Part shown: positions 9,333 through 21,700 of the stretch, piece by piece
How the letters are laid out: the number at the start of each line of letters is the position of its first letter
Position numbering within the stretch: the first letter of the stretch is position 1
From: Lunularia cruciata
Taxonomy: Eukaryota; Streptophyta; Marchantiopsida; Lunulariales; Lunulariaceae
Reading direction: 5' to 3'
NCBI GenBank assembly: GCA_948567375.1
Contig: OX419762.1
Coordinates: 45,241,034-45,305,033 of the forward strand
DNA: 64,000 bases
The notes under the pieces: generated by a model
What the model saw: only the letters and a program-made list of their open reading frames with translations
The model's database searches: none
Told to the model about the DNA's origin: nothing
Made by a program: the position numbers and the translations under genes

Positions 9333-10100
9333 GATGGGGAACTTCCAGTTTTCTTTGGCAAGGATGGAGAAAATGTGGAGGTCTTTGTGAGAGACTTCAA
9401 GAGAGCTTGCATAGGAAACAATGAGAGGAGGAAGAATGAGGGGGCCTCATTATTACCAGATTTCTTTGAGGATGCAACACTTACATGGTATGAGTCAGAA
9501 TACCAAAAGAGAGAGAGGAGAGATGGGGAAGAGGAGTCTTGGGAGACTTTGACTTCAACACTCATTGAGAACTTTCTTCCTGATGAGAGTTATGAGAGAT
9601 TGATGAGTGAGTTTACATTTCTCAAGCAAGGAGAAGGAGAGAAAGTGAGAGTCTATGTGGAAAGAGTGGAAAAGTTAGAGTCCAGATTTTGCATAGTGTT
9701 GAGGAAGGGTGGGGATGATGTGGAGACTACAATGATTGGCATAGGGGCCATGCTCACCAAGAATTTTGTGGGAGGGTTGAGACCACAAATTAGAAGCAAG
9801 GTGAGATATGAGAAACCTTCTTCCAAGGTTGAAGCTATCAAGATTGCAATTCGTATGGAGGAGAGTTTGGAAGGGGATGAGAGTGATTTGGTGGTGAAGG
9901 AGGTTGTGCATCCTCCTCAAGGCTACAAGTATGGTGGAACTTTTGATACTTTGGTGGCAAGGGTTGTACCACAAGTAGTGGTTGCTCTAGTCTTGCACCT
10001 CCACCAAAAGATCCACTTCAAACCATCACAGAACAACTTGCAGATCTCAAGATCAATATGGTGCAACTATGGGAGAAGAGAGAGGTGGATCAGAATGTAG
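9333..10100 (+). pseudogene. G2 gag core
   Basis: The frame opens after a TAA at 9330. The clear gag core begins near DGELPVFFGKDG and includes DATLTWYESEY, WETLTSTLIENFLP and LKQGEGEKVRVYVERVEKL, typical of the retrotransposon gag family. The frame drifts out of the true protein around 9,960-9,990: the expected continuation (APPPKDPLQTITEQL) is in the frame used by the next ORF. The change is -1, but no slippery heptamer is visible there, so an indel is more likely than programmed shifting. No ATG lies close to the true start in this frame. Confidence 0.75.
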
Positions 10101-13100
10101 GGAGAGGGCCTAGGAGTTATGGAAACTATCCATATAGAGGAGGCCAACCAATCAAAAATTTCAATGATAGAAATTGTTTTGGTTGTGGAGGAAGAGGCCA
10201 TATCCAAAGGAATTGCCCAAATTCCACTTACCATGGAGGAAGGGGTTATGAGGGAGCCAATAGAGGGAAAGAGGGAGGTAGTGAAACCCAAGTGGCTCCT
10301 AATCCCAACAAAGGTAAGGAGATAGCATCCATAGATGTGGTTGAGAGCAAGTATGAGAAGGGAGAGGGCTCAAACTCCAAGGGTCTTAATTTGGAGCTTT
10401 TGGCACAAGAGAAGAAGAGAGCTCGTTTTGCAGAGGATGATCATTGTTCTCAAGGATTTACTTCAAGCAAGGATACTCCTATGTCTACTAGGAGCACTCG
10501 CACCTCAACACCATCAACAACAAAGACTCCAAGGAAGAAGTTGGGGATGGAGGATTTCTTGATTTCAAAGCAACAATGGAACTACAATGTGTTGGAGGAT
10601 GTTGGTAATCACAAGGCTAACATCACAGTGGGCCAATTGATTGCTTTGAACCCTACCTTGAGAAAGGAGCTTAGAGGTGGTTTGAGTTCTACAAGGAGCA
10701 AGAGGAAGAAGAAGGCAAAAGTTCCAATATCAATGGGAGTGGTGGATGCCAAGCCAGCACCATGGGAGGCTTGTGAATATGCCTCCAAGATTGATGTGAG
10801 AGTGAATGGTCACAACATCAAGGATGCATTGGTTGATGGAGGATCAATAGTGAATGCCATGTCTGAAAGGTTGATGAAGAATTTGGGTATGATACCCTCA
10901 AGACCTTCAACATTTGTGGTGAGCATGGCAAACAAGCAACAAGTTCGACCAGTAGGAGTGATGGATAAGGTGGTAGTTTCAGTTATGGGAGTTCAAAATC
11001 TCATGACTTTCCAAATCTTGAAGGATTCAAGCTATGACTTACTTCTTGGGAGGCCATGGTTGAGAGCATCACGCACAACTGATCGATGGCACAAAGGGTA
11101 CGTGAAGATTGGGCCATCAAACCATAGATTCACTATTCTTGTGACTAACACCACCAACACTTCACATTCAGATACACCATCTTTTGATTATTGGGAATCA
11201 GATTCTAAAGAAGGAGCTTCAAGTGTGGACACAAGCATGGAGGAGGAGACTTCCATGGAGGAGGATGAATCTGAATCTGAATCTGATTCAGATGTATATC
11301 CCTTGTGTGCTATGGATTTTGCACCTAAGCCAGAGGTTTTGAAGGACCCAGACAAATCACCATTGACACTTGAGGAGGTAGAGAGAAGGTTAGCTACCCT
11401 CAAGTATGGCCCAAATGTTACCAAGGAGGAGAAGGTGAGATTTGAGGAGATTTTCTGCAAGTTCATCCATGTGTTTGCTTTTAGTTACAAGGATTTGAAG
11501 GAAGTCACCTTGGAGGAGCACAAGATAGAGGTGGAGTCACATGCAAGATCAATCCGCCAAAAGCAACATCGCATTAGCCCACCAATATCTTTGGTTTTGA
11601 AGGAGGAGATTGATAAGCTCAAGGAGGCTGGATTTATCTTTGAGGTAGAGAATTCAGAATGGGTGTCTCCAATTGTCATTGTGCAGAAAAAGAATGGCAA
11701 GCTTCGGGTATGTGTGGATTACAAGAAGCTCAATGCTGTTACCAAGAAGGACTACTACCCATTGCCATTCATTGATGAGATCTTGGAGGAGGTTGTAGGT
11801 CATGAGAGGTACAGTTTTGGAGATGGTTATAGTGGATATAACCAAATCAAGGTTACACCAGAGCATCAACAACTCACCACATTCACCACGCCTTGGGGAA
11901 CTTACGCTTTCAAGGTCATGCCTTTTGGGCTTTGCAATGCTCCAGCCACATTCCAACGGTTCATGAACAAGGTATTTGAACCTTTCCTTGGGAAATTTGT
12001 GAGAGACTTCATTGATGACTTTTGTGTCTATGGGAGCAAGGAGGAGCACTTTGAGCACCGATCAAAGTCTTGCAATGCTTGGATGAGGCAAATGCATCAC
12101 TCAACCCAGAAAAGTGCATTTTTGGATGTGAAGAAGGTCTACTTTTGGGGCACATCATCTCCAAGGATGGAATAGTAGTTGATCCTGAGAAGGTGAGGAA
12201 AATCTCAGACCTTCCATTTCCTTCAAGCTTGACAAAGTTACGCCAATTCTTGGGGATGGTTGGATACTATAGGAGGTTCATCTTCTCATTTTCCAACAAG
12301 GCTTATGCATTGACCATCTACATGAAGAAGGGTGTAGATTACATGGTGATTTTGGAGGACAAGAAGGCTCTCAAAGCTTTTGAGGAGCTCAAGCAATCCC
12401 TTGTTGTAGCTCCAATTCTTGCTAAACCTGATTGGAGTAAGCCTTTCATCCTCTACACTGATGCTTCTAATGTAGCTATAGGATGCACTCTTAGTCAATT
12501 AGACCAAGATGGGCATGATCATCCAATAGCTTATGCTAGTAGGCAGATGGTTTCAGCAGAGAAGAACTACTCCGTCATGGAGAGAGAAGGGTTGGCAGTG
12601 ATCTTTGGTCTCAAGTATTTTAGACACTACTTGATTGGAGGGAAAGCCACCATTGTCACGGATCACAAGGCTTTGAAGTACATCTTCAACAAGCCTAATG
12701 TTGAAGAGAGACTAGCAAGGTGGATGATACTCTTGTCTGAGTATGACTACACCATTGAGGATAGGCCAGGAAAGAAACATGCAAATGCTGATTTGTTATC
12801 TAGAGCCTATGATCATGATGGAGATGAGCCAGTGGATGATTCCTTCCCGGATGAGGAGCTCATGACAATCTCAATCACTCAAGAGGTTCCAATAGAGTAC
12901 AAGGAGATTGTGGATTTTGTGACAAGAGGTAACTATCCAGAAGGGATGCATGCTAGGGAGAGGAAGGCCCTTGCAGCAAGATCTAGACCTTACACAATGG
13001 TGGAGGATATTCTTTTTCACCAAGGAGCAGATGGTCTACTTCGAAGAGCAGTGGGTAAGGAAGAGTCTATCCTACTCATAAAGGAGTTTCATGAAGGTTT

Positions 13101-14184
13101 AGTATGTGGAGGACACTTTGCAAGAAAGGTGAATGCTTTCAAGATTCTAGATGCAGGTTACCATTGGAAAGGGATTTTCAAGGATTGTCTTGATTATTGC
13201 AAAACTTGTCATGTTTGTCAAGCTTTTGCTAGAAAGTCTACATCCACTCCACCACTTAGATCAATTCCATTGCTAGGACCTTTTGGGAAGTGGGGAATTG
13301 ATTTTGTAGGTCCTGTCAATAGAACCCCAAGGAACAATTGGTACATTGTGGTAGTTACTGATTACCTTACCAAGTGGGTTGAGGCTAGACCATTGAGGGA
13401 CAAGAATGAAGATGAAGTGGGTAGATTTGTTTATGAACGCATTATCACTAGGTTTGGATGCCCTTTGGAGTTGGTTTTTGATAGAGAAAGAGAGTTTACA
13501 AGAAGCATTACTACAGCCATACTACGACATTTCTCTATCACACATAGAGTAACTACATCCTATAAGCCAAATTCCAATGGCTTGGCAGAGAGAACCAATC
13601 AGACCTTGTGCATGATGTTGGCCAAAGATGCAGAAATGGAGGGGGCTAAACATCATTGGGACAAGAGGATTGATGCAGTTTTGTGGGAGTATAGACAACC
13701 ATGAAGACTTCCACCAAATATTCTCCATTTCAATTGGTGTATGGTATTAAGTCTACCTTACCTATTCACTTTGATCTTCCTACCTTCCAAAGCATTCATA
13801 GGAGATTGAAGAAAGCACAAGGAGGTGATGTAGAGAAGTCAAGGAAGGATCAACTCATGGAGTTGGAAGAGGCAAGGGCAGTTGCTATGGTTCGAGTGGA
13901 GCAAGCCCAAAGGAAACAAAAGGAGAGCTATGACAAGAGGCAAGGCAAGAAGAAGGTGGAGTCTTTCAAAGAAGGTGATTGTGTAATGTTGTTTGATTCC
14001 ATTCGATTCAAGAGAGTGCAAAGTAATTTGCAAAGTACTTAAGCAAAGAGATTTGCTTAAGTACTTTGGACCTTTCATAGTGGAGAAGGTGTGGGGCAAT
14101 TACACCTATTATCTCAAGGAGTTGGGAGGAAGACACTTTGATAGGATTAACCATGATAAGTTCAAGATGTACCATAGAAGGTAA
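9985..14184 (+). pseudogene. G2 gag end plus pol: protease, RT, RNase H, integrase; several frameshifts
   Basis: The frame opens with the gag knuckle (CFGCGGRGHIQRNC, about 10,175). Then come a protease with VDGGS in place of the usual DSG/DTG, RT (KLRVCVDYKKLN, FGLCNAPATF, catalytic FIDD), RNase H (LYTDASNVAIG, TDHKALKYIF), the integrase HHCC region (GHFARK, CKTCHVC) and a DDE core (GIDFVGP, VFDRER, NGLAERTNQT). Frameshifts lie near 12,060 (in RT), 13,700 and about 14,010-14,045. The last piece (GPFIVEKVWGNYTYYL) ends at 14184. The 544-residue open stretch 12,070-13,704 shows that decay is moderate. The protease motif and the frameshifts argue that it is non-autonomous now. Confidence 0.9.
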
Positions 14185-14216
14185 AGAGACCTTCACTTTG
14201 AGGACAAAGTGAAAAC

Positions 14217-14232
14217 TTAGTCCGGGGGTAAA
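14217..14232 (+). other. Polypurine tract of G2
   Basis: The sequence CTTAGTCCGGGGGTAAA directly precedes TGTAAC of the 3' LTR. This is the plus-strand priming position. Confidence 0.6.
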
Positions 14233-14924
14233 TGTAACGCCCACTTGTGCATGTGTGTGGTATTGTGATATTTAGCTTGGTATTACAAGTACTTAAGAGA
14301 TCTTATTTATATAGAGATAAAGGATGGTTCTATATTAGTCATGGCTAGCTAAAGTTAGTCATAGCTAAGATAGAGGGGACCTTACTTTAGAGGAAGTAGA
14401 AAAGATGAGCACCACTATTTTGGACTTTAGTGTGTTGACTTGGTATTATTCCTAGGTGTTTGGCTTTGAGGAAAGAGTTGAGAACTCTTGGGCCCGCAAG
14501 CCTTTTTGTTTTGGATTCTTCTTTAGTCCAAGGATAGCCCATGTGAAGGAATCCTTGACTTAGTGGTTGGGTCAAGATCAGACCACATGCTTAGGGGAAT
14601 ATGCCCATGTGAATGGATATTCCTTTCTACTTTTTGACTTTACTTGACTTTTAGTCTAGTAACTTGAGTTACTCCGGTAATTAATAACTTTGGTACGTAA
14701 CTATTTCATAAGTATATAAACAAGGGGTGAGGAGGTACTCATCATCCTTTCATTTGCAACTATCTCTCTCTCATTGAGTTCTCTAGTGAGCAATGTCTTG
14801 AGTCTTGGAGAGTTAGCCTTGGAGGAGTATGATGGAGTTGGGGTTCTTTGCCTTCTTAGTCCATGGTGCGCTACCATAATAGTTATCAGAGGTTCATCCT
14901 GAGTGAGAGACAGGCCGGCTTATA
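14233..14924 (+). repeat. 3' LTR of G2 (692 bp)
   Basis: It begins TGTAACGCCC and ends GGCTTATA, followed by GTTC, the copy of the four bases before the 5' LTR. By eye it carries about 29 differences from the 5' copy, mostly transitions. Confidence 0.93.
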
Positions 14925-17900
14925 GTTCACACACCCAATCTCCTCAATTTTGAAAGCAAAAGCTTGCCCACACTTACTAATCACCTCTTTAAATGCTTGG
15001 CACTCAATCTCTATGACCAAACCATCTCCTCCAACTGTAAGCTCTACTAAGGTCTCCTCAAAAAAGGAATGACCGATATTCTTCACCTACCTCAACCTTG
15101 GCTCTTCTCTAGTCTTGCATAGCACATCAAATGCATCCAATGGCAACGGGACACCAATATGATGAATCTTTTTGTCCACTATTTTATACTTGGTATTGCA
15201 CTCACTTCATGAACTAATTCTGAAAGTGGACCTTTCCCTATCTCAATCACAGATTCTCCCTTCTCCATTGCATTGATCACTTTCTGGACTGCTCTGCCTT
15301 CTTCCCAATCTTCCAACACTCCAATGATAGCCTTGCTATCATCCATCTCTCTTGTTGTTTTCAAAACTCTCTCTTTCTTTCTTATCCTTTTCTACAAAAT
15401 TCTTGACGTGCTCTCTACATGCGCAAAGCAACGGTCCTATCTCTTTGGACTCCAACATAGGTTCTATCAAAATAGTCCTATTTGCTGATTTCCCGCAGTG
15501 GAACACTATATATGGTGCCTTGTTCTTCCACCTTCCTTGCCAAGGCGCCTAGTGGAAACCCCATCTTCCAGTAGGCTTCTTTGGTTCTCTCAACTCTCTC
15601 CTGTTCCTATCATTGCTTGGAAAAACAGTAGGGAATTGCACTATTCTGGCCCCGTTCTGACTCCTGACCTTTGCCACATGAGTTCCCATCATTCAAAAAT
15701 TTGCTCTCCATCCTAAATGGAGTGATAAAGGGCTGTCTTAATATGATCAGATAGGGCAAGGTATCATGTACAAACATGTTGATCGGTTTTATTACATTCC
15801 CTATCTTGATCTTGACATCAGGACAAGCCCCCCATAATGCATTCTTGGTTTTGTTTACTAAATTTACCTTCCAGTCAATGTCTCGATCCACCTTCCAGCA
15901 ACCTTCTTTGTAAACAACCTTCGACATGAGGTTGACTTCAGACCCTTAGTCAATCAACGCTCTCACCAGATGCTTCACACCTTGCTGGCACTCACTGCAG
16001 CTCCTCGCCCAAAAGGAATCTTGCACCTCTTTGGAAAAGGGCACAAAAGGCCTTTCCTCCTCAAGAGCAACGTCATAGACATGTGCTTCTTTGGTCTCAT
16101 CTTCTGGTTTTTCCTGTTCAAGTTCCAGACCAGAAGTGCTCACTTCTTCTTCCGCCTCACTCTTGTCCTTGTACAACAAAGATGTGTGAGGTCCTTCCTT
16201 GTAGAACCTCTTCTTTGCCTTGACTAGGATAAGATTCTCCACATCTTTCCGCAAACTACCAAAGAACTCTCATTTGTGAACCCTCTCACCTCTTGCTTTT
16301 AGAACTTCTTAGCAATTTCCTGAGGATTGAGTTCCATCTCTCTATCTCGGCTCAATAGCCAACCTGGTCCTTTCCTAGAAGATCTCTCTCCAAGTTTCTG
16401 GTTTGCTGTTCCATCTACATCCATTTGGGACTCCTCTCCACCACTCAAACTCTGGTCCTTACCCTTTGGAGTGTCGCCAAACTGCACTTCTGTCCTTCTG
16501 ATCTGCCTTCTCTCCGGTTCCACTTGTTGTTGCTTCTCCTTTGCTGGTCCCTCAATTTCTACCTATTGATCAGTCTTCCACTTTTCCTCAACCATTGCAT
16601 CCCAAGTAGCACCAACTTCTATTGTGATAGCTGTTATTGCTACCAATACATCCCATCCTGATTTTCTTTGGACCTGCTATGCAAGTCTTCTCTTTTCTAC
16701 TTTGTCCAGGTCTACCCTTTGCATTCTCTTGCTTGCTACATTATACACACCAGGCTCAAAAGTAGAAACCGCCATACCTACTTCACGTCTGCCCATGTGC
16801 CGTTCCAATAGAGCCTTCATGCCTCCTATGTTACCATTCAGCGGTATTGGCTCTCTGATATCATAGAAGGCTATCTTCTTCATCCCGGGTTCCCCAACAA
16901 ACTTCACCCATTGTTTGCGTGTTGCTTTTGATAGCTCATGGCAGTCTCTTTTAGCATGACTCTTGCTGTCACACCACATGCACCCATAAGGCTGCCTCTT
17001 CTCTCCACCTATTCTCATAACACTACTTCCACTCTGCAGCTGGTCAACCTTGGTGGTCAGAATCTTCAATCCTTCCATCAGCCATGAAATCTCAACAATT
17101 GCTCCCTCTTTGGTCACCTCATTCACTTGTTGTTCCACCTTCTCTCGGTTGGGTCCAATAGGGCTGCTCCAAACCGGTGCCTTGGCTATAGCTTCTTCAT
17201 CTTATTCCCTCTGTCTCCTCTTATGGCTCACCCAAACAACAACCTCCTTGATCTTCTCCACTCAACTATTCCCAAGCAGCCAGGTTAAAGAAAGTCAAGT
17301 GCATACTCCAACTCAACTCGCAAATGGCTATCTACAGCTTGTAGGAAATAGTTAGACTGTTGTAATTTTATTGCCTCAGCCTTGCATATTGACAATTGCC
17401 CTAGCCTTTTATTAAACTCTCTTAGGAGATCCTACGGCCCCAAGCTTTTGCTCCTATTATTCACCTAGTCCAAGAACATGGCCTGGGTGACCCGATCCGC
17501 ATCGTGCAATAAGAATTCTGCTTTCATCATCTGTGAGAATTCCTCCCATGTTGCAGCCTCTTCCACTAAAATCTCAACCACCTTCCTGATTTCAAGCTCC
17601 ACCAGCATAGGGAATCTCACAATGGTAACCTTCTCATCAAGGTTATGAAGCTTAACCTCTCTCTAGTAGACCTTCAAGTACTTAGTCACATCCTTCCCGT
17701 CAAACTCTCCCTACTGGTCCACCACTACGCGTAGACACTTTGTGACTTGGGAAGACTACGCCTTCACTCTATCTCTCTCTTTGTCCTGATCCTTCATGGC
17801 TCTCATGGCCACCATGACAATCAGCAACAACTCTTGCTCCCTTGACATAGTTGAAGATGACTATTCAGGCCCCATCCTTACCTTAGCTCAAATTAGATAC

Positions 17901-17990
17901 TAACACCCGACTTAGCCTCAATCTGTTCTTAACTTCTCACTCAGCTCCAACCGTTCCTAATGTCTAAGCACAAGCCTTGAGATTCCCAAC
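14925..17990 (-). pseudogene. Element A, right part: decayed gypsy gag, protease and RT start
   Basis: Minus-strand pieces run from right to left: gag core (about 17,700-17,450, TWEEFSQMMKAEF-like), a CCHC knuckle (CMWCDSKSHAKRDC, about 16,980), the gag/protease linker (16,299-16,523), the protease region (15,610-15,990), where the catalytic Asp is followed by a TAA stop (LID-stop-GSEVNLMS), then a linker and the RT approach up to 14925. Stops and frame changes are frequent. The reading frame at 14925 continues in phase with 7073 when one copy of the four-base duplication is removed, which proves that this and 5438-7073 are one element split by G2. Confidence 0.85.
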
Positions 17991-18880
17991 ATGGTTGCCA
18001 CTTATGTTGAGGGAATTTTTTTGGTCTCAAGAGTGCGCCAAGCACATGGGTGCTCGTGCTCAGTTTGTTCTCATTGTCAATGCCTTGAAGTTTCCTATAG
18101 TCTGACACTCTCTATCTATTCTTGGACTATTGGTAATCTCTTCTTTTTTAGAGCATGTTGTTTTCAATTGCTCTTGAGGTTGGCTCTCACTGAAGGTTCT
18201 GTGTTTGTCCTTGATCTTAACAGGATTGGTTGTGTTTTGTGGGGTTTGGGTTTATGGGTTTCTATCCTTGCTTGCGTTATATTTTAGTTTTTCAATTAAG
18301 TTTAGCCTATGGTTCTGGATCTAGCGGCTCATATAGCTGGGGGTCTTTTAAGAGAATAACAACAAGTGATCTATTCCAACTCAAACCCGGACACCCATAT
18401 CATTGAATTGTGCTATTCACATAGACTAGACTGAGAGTTCCTAGAATGGAGTTTTCTCTCGATGCTAGTCACAGATCAAAATTCACATTGGTTTCAGGGA
18501 CTCATTATTCATAAGAATACCAAACTGTGGAGTTCATAGGTTCTGGACAAGCCAAACAGTTCTAGTCTATACAGTGTCTGCACTAATCTCTTCAACAAAT
18601 CATCAAATCAGCTGGAGCACTTCACATACACTCTGTCCAACAGCAGTCAAGGCAACTCACCCTCTGAACCTCTTCATTCTCCTATGCCCTATTTTGTAGT
18701 TCAGATTCACTCCATTCTGCCTGGTTAGCCAACTTTGAATCTTTTCTTTCCCCTGCTTCAGATGAGCTGAACCACTTCAAAATTCTCCTCCTCTTCTTCC
18801 TTAACTAGCTCTTGTCATTGCCTGTTTAGCCACTCTTCACATTTGAGAAAACTCCTTCTCTGCCATATCTCTCTCTCTTT
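17991..18880. other. Region upstream of element A gag, no gene seen
   Basis: There is no supported coding sequence. It lies where A's primer site and 5' LTR or leader would be expected in minus orientation. The short plus frame 17,991-18,287 has no recognisable domain. T-rich runs occur near 18,150 and 18,270. Confidence 0.4.
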
Positions 18881-19560
18881 CTTCCCTGTCTAGCTCTTGT
18901 CACTGCCTGTTCAGCCACTCTTCACAACATTTTCTCAAAAAATCCTTCTTCACTCTTCTATCCTCACCTTCATGAGATTCTCATTTTGGGCAACTCCTGC
19001 AGCAAACCCTACTGACCTGCAAAAATCCTTCTCTGGCCTGCTCCTGTCCAAACTTCTCCTTCATGAAAAACCTCTCCTCTCCTGATCCTTCTTGAGCAAA
19101 CCCCTAGTCTTGCAAAAATTTCCGCTCTCAAGGCAACACACTCTCAAGGCAGACTTGCAAAAATTCCTCTCTGGCTTGCTCTTGTCTAGACTTCTCCTTC
19201 ATGAAAAACCTCTCCTTTTCTACACTCTCAAGGCAACACTTCTTGCAAAAATCTTCTCCTCTCCTGACAACACATTCTCTCCTTCCAACACTTCAGTAAA
19301 TCCTAGTCTTGCAAAAAGTTCCCCTCTCAAGGCAACACACTCTCAAGGCATACCTACAAAAATTCCTCTCTCAAGGTAGCACACTCTCAAGGCATACATA
19401 CAAAAATTCCTCTTCTCTTGTTCAGACTTCTCCTTCATGAAAAACCTCTCCTCTCCTGCTCCTTCTTAAGCAAACCCCTAGTCTTGCAAAAATTTCCCCT
19501 CTCAAGGCACCACACTTTCAAGGCATACCTGCAAAAATTCCTCTCAGGCCTACTTTCAAC
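18880..19560. repeat. Irregular tandem repeats, pyrimidine-rich
   Basis: Segments such as CTTCTCCTTCATGAAAAAC recur near 19,050, 19,190 and 19,430, together with GCAAAAATT and CTCTCAAGGCA motifs, in units of roughly 110-240 bp with rearranged order. It is low in stop codons on the plus strand because of its composition. Probably it is retroelement leader or LTR repeat sequence. Confidence 0.7.
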
Positions 19561-19959
19561 CTGTCAATCAAGCCTTTACATTCAAATTTGTCTCTTTGTC
19601 CAGCCTTCAAACTCCTCTCAAGCACTTACATTCAAATTTTGCTTTCTATCCAGCCTTCAACCTCCTCTCAAGCCCTTACATTCTAATTTTGCTCTCTCTG
19701 TCCCAGCTCCTGCACATTCACACTCTTCCTTTGAGAAAAGACCTTTCTTTCTGGCCTTCTCTCTCAAGCCATCATGGAAAAGACCTCTCCTTTGTGAGAA
19801 TCTCTTCTTGTTAACTCTCACAACAAATCCTACACTCAAAAATTCACACTCTTGTCCAGCCTTCTCCTTCGTGAGAATCTCCTCTCCTCTCAAGACATTC
19901 TCAAGCCAAACCCCCATTCAAAATTCACTTCCTTGTTCAGCCCTTGACCTCCTCTCAAG

Positions 19960-21300
19960 CCCTTACATTCAAAAATCTCTTCTTTGTCCAAGCCTTCAAC
20001 TCCTGCACAGCCACACTTTTCTTTGCCCTTACCTCTCCAGCCCTTAAATTTTTGCAAAAATTGCTTTCTTGCTGTCCTCACAAAACCTTCTTCACATTCT
20101 TGCGGGAATTTTCTTCCTGTCCACACACTCTCAAGCAAGCCTATGTTTGAAAATCTCTTCTCTATCCAACCCTTCATGCACAACCACACTCTTTCTTTGA
20201 AGAACCCCTTTTTTCTGCCCTTACCTCTCCAGCCCTTACATTCATGTGGAAATTGCTTCCTTGCTGTTCTCACAAAACACTCTTCATATTCCTGCTGGAA
20301 TTTCCTTCTTATCCACACACTCTCAAGCAAGCCTACATTTGAATATTTATTCTCTATCCAAGCCTTCAACTCTTGCACAACCCCACTCTTTCTTCAAAGA
20401 ACCCCTTTTCTATGCTCTTACCTCTCCTTCCCTTACATTCCTGCAAAAATTGCTTTCTTGTTGTCCTCACAAAACCCTCTTCACATTCCTGAGGGAATTT
20501 TCTTCCTGCCCACACACTCTCAAGCAAGCCTACATTCAAAAATCTCTTCTCTGTCCAAGTTTTCAACTCCTGCATAGCCACACTCTTTCTTCAAAGAACT
20601 GCTTTTCTTTGCCCTTACTCCTCCTTCCTTTACAATCATGAGAAAATTGCTTTCTTGCTGTCCTCACACAATCCTCTTCACATTCCTGCCAGAATTTCTT
20701 CTTGTCCACACACTCTCAAGCAAGCCTACATTCAAAAATCTCTTCTTTGTCCAAGCCTTCAACTCTTGCACAGCCACACTCTTTCTTTGAAGAACCCTTT
20801 TCTTTGCCCTTACCTTACATTCTTGCGAAAATTGCTTTCTTGCTATCCTCACAAAACCCTCTTCACATTCATGAGGGAATTTTCTTCCTATCCACACACT
20901 CTCAAGCAAGCCTACATTCAAAAATCTCTTCTCTGTCCAAGCCTTCAACTCCTGCAAAGCCACACTCTTTCTTCAAAGAACCCCTTTTCTTTGCCCTTAC
21001 CTCTCCTTCCCTTTTATTCCTGCAAAAATTGCTTTCTTGCTTTTCTCACAAAACCCTCTTCACATTCTTGAGGGAATTTCCTTCCTATCCACACACTCTC
21101 AAGCAAGCTGACATTCAAAAATCTCTTCTCTGTCCAAGCCTTCAACTCATGCACAGCCACACTCTTTCTTTGAAGAACCCCTTTTCTTTGCCCTTACCTC
21201 TCCTTCCCTTACATTCCTACAAAAATTGCTTTCTTGCTGTCCTCACAAAACCCTCCGCACATTCTTGTGGGAATTTTCTTCCTGTCCACACATTGTTGAA
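19960..21300. repeat. Tandem array of about 190-bp units (seven copies)
   Basis: Landmarks recur at about 19,975, 20,160, 20,352, 20,549, 20,744, 20,931 and 21,128, giving periods of about 187-197 bp. Each unit has AATCTCTTCTCTGTCC, a TTCAACTCCTGCACAGCC segment, GCAAAAATTGCTTTC and CACACACTCTCAAGCAAGC. Unit lengths are not all multiples of three and frames shift between units, so the long open frames here are a composition effect. The array lies upstream of element A's gag on its strand, where some plant gypsy elements carry leader tandem repeats. It could also be an unrelated minisatellite. Confidence 0.85.
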
Positions 21301-21700
21301 CCATCTCTCCCTCATGTCTTTTGTTTCCTTCTAACTCTTTTGCTCTATACTAAAATAATGAAAAATACTCCTAAGCTTTCAGCAACATAAACAAAAATCC
21401 TGAGCTCGTGTAACCTAAAGTTAAGCCCCGAGTTGGTGTAACACAAAGAAACTCCTGAGCTCATGCATGATTTTCCAAACCCTCCAAGCTCTTTGAAACA
21501 TAAAAGAAATTTTGAGCTTACCCAACTCTCGAAACTTCCCCGAGCTTATGGCAACACAAACTATTTCCGGGCTTTACAATATTATAGTAGAGATCTCACA
21601 TGACAAGGTAGCATAAAACAACTCCCAAGACATATTGACATAAAATCTAAGTTCATTATAACAAGAAGAAGAGAAAAAAGTTTCACACCAAAAGCATCAA
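21300..21700. other. Spacer between tandem array and element B
   Basis: It contains short imperfect repeats of the type CCTGAGCTC...GTAAC (21,395-21,570). No coding sequence or RNA gene is visible. Confidence 0.4.

Larger units (their letters stand above)
7074..14924 (+). mobile_element. Ty3/gypsy element G2, complete with both LTRs, nested in element A
   Basis: This is a 7.85-kb plus-strand element: 5' LTR (7074-7764), primer site, an extra 5' zinc-knuckle ORF, gag, pol (protease, RT, RNase H, integrase), polypurine tract, 3' LTR (14233-14924). The flanks carry a GTTC direct repeat (7070-7073 and 14925-14928). The LTRs differ at roughly 4 percent of positions by eye (about 29 changes), so G2 is older than G1. 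Pol has several frameshifts. It inserted into element A's RT coding region in the opposite orientation. No chromodomain was found after the integrase. Confidence 0.93.

Noticed and set aside
9960-10100. -1 frame change between gag and pol in G2 as a second programmed frameshift
   Set aside because: No slippery heptamer near the point where the protein changes frame, and the zinc knuckle lies after the shift. An indel is more likely.
19418-21334. Several plus-strand open frames of 130-210 codons over the repeat zone, apparently Ser/Leu/Pro-rich repeat proteins
   Set aside because: Unit lengths are not consistently multiples of three and the frame changes between units. Pyrimidine-rich DNA has few stops, so these are composition artefacts.
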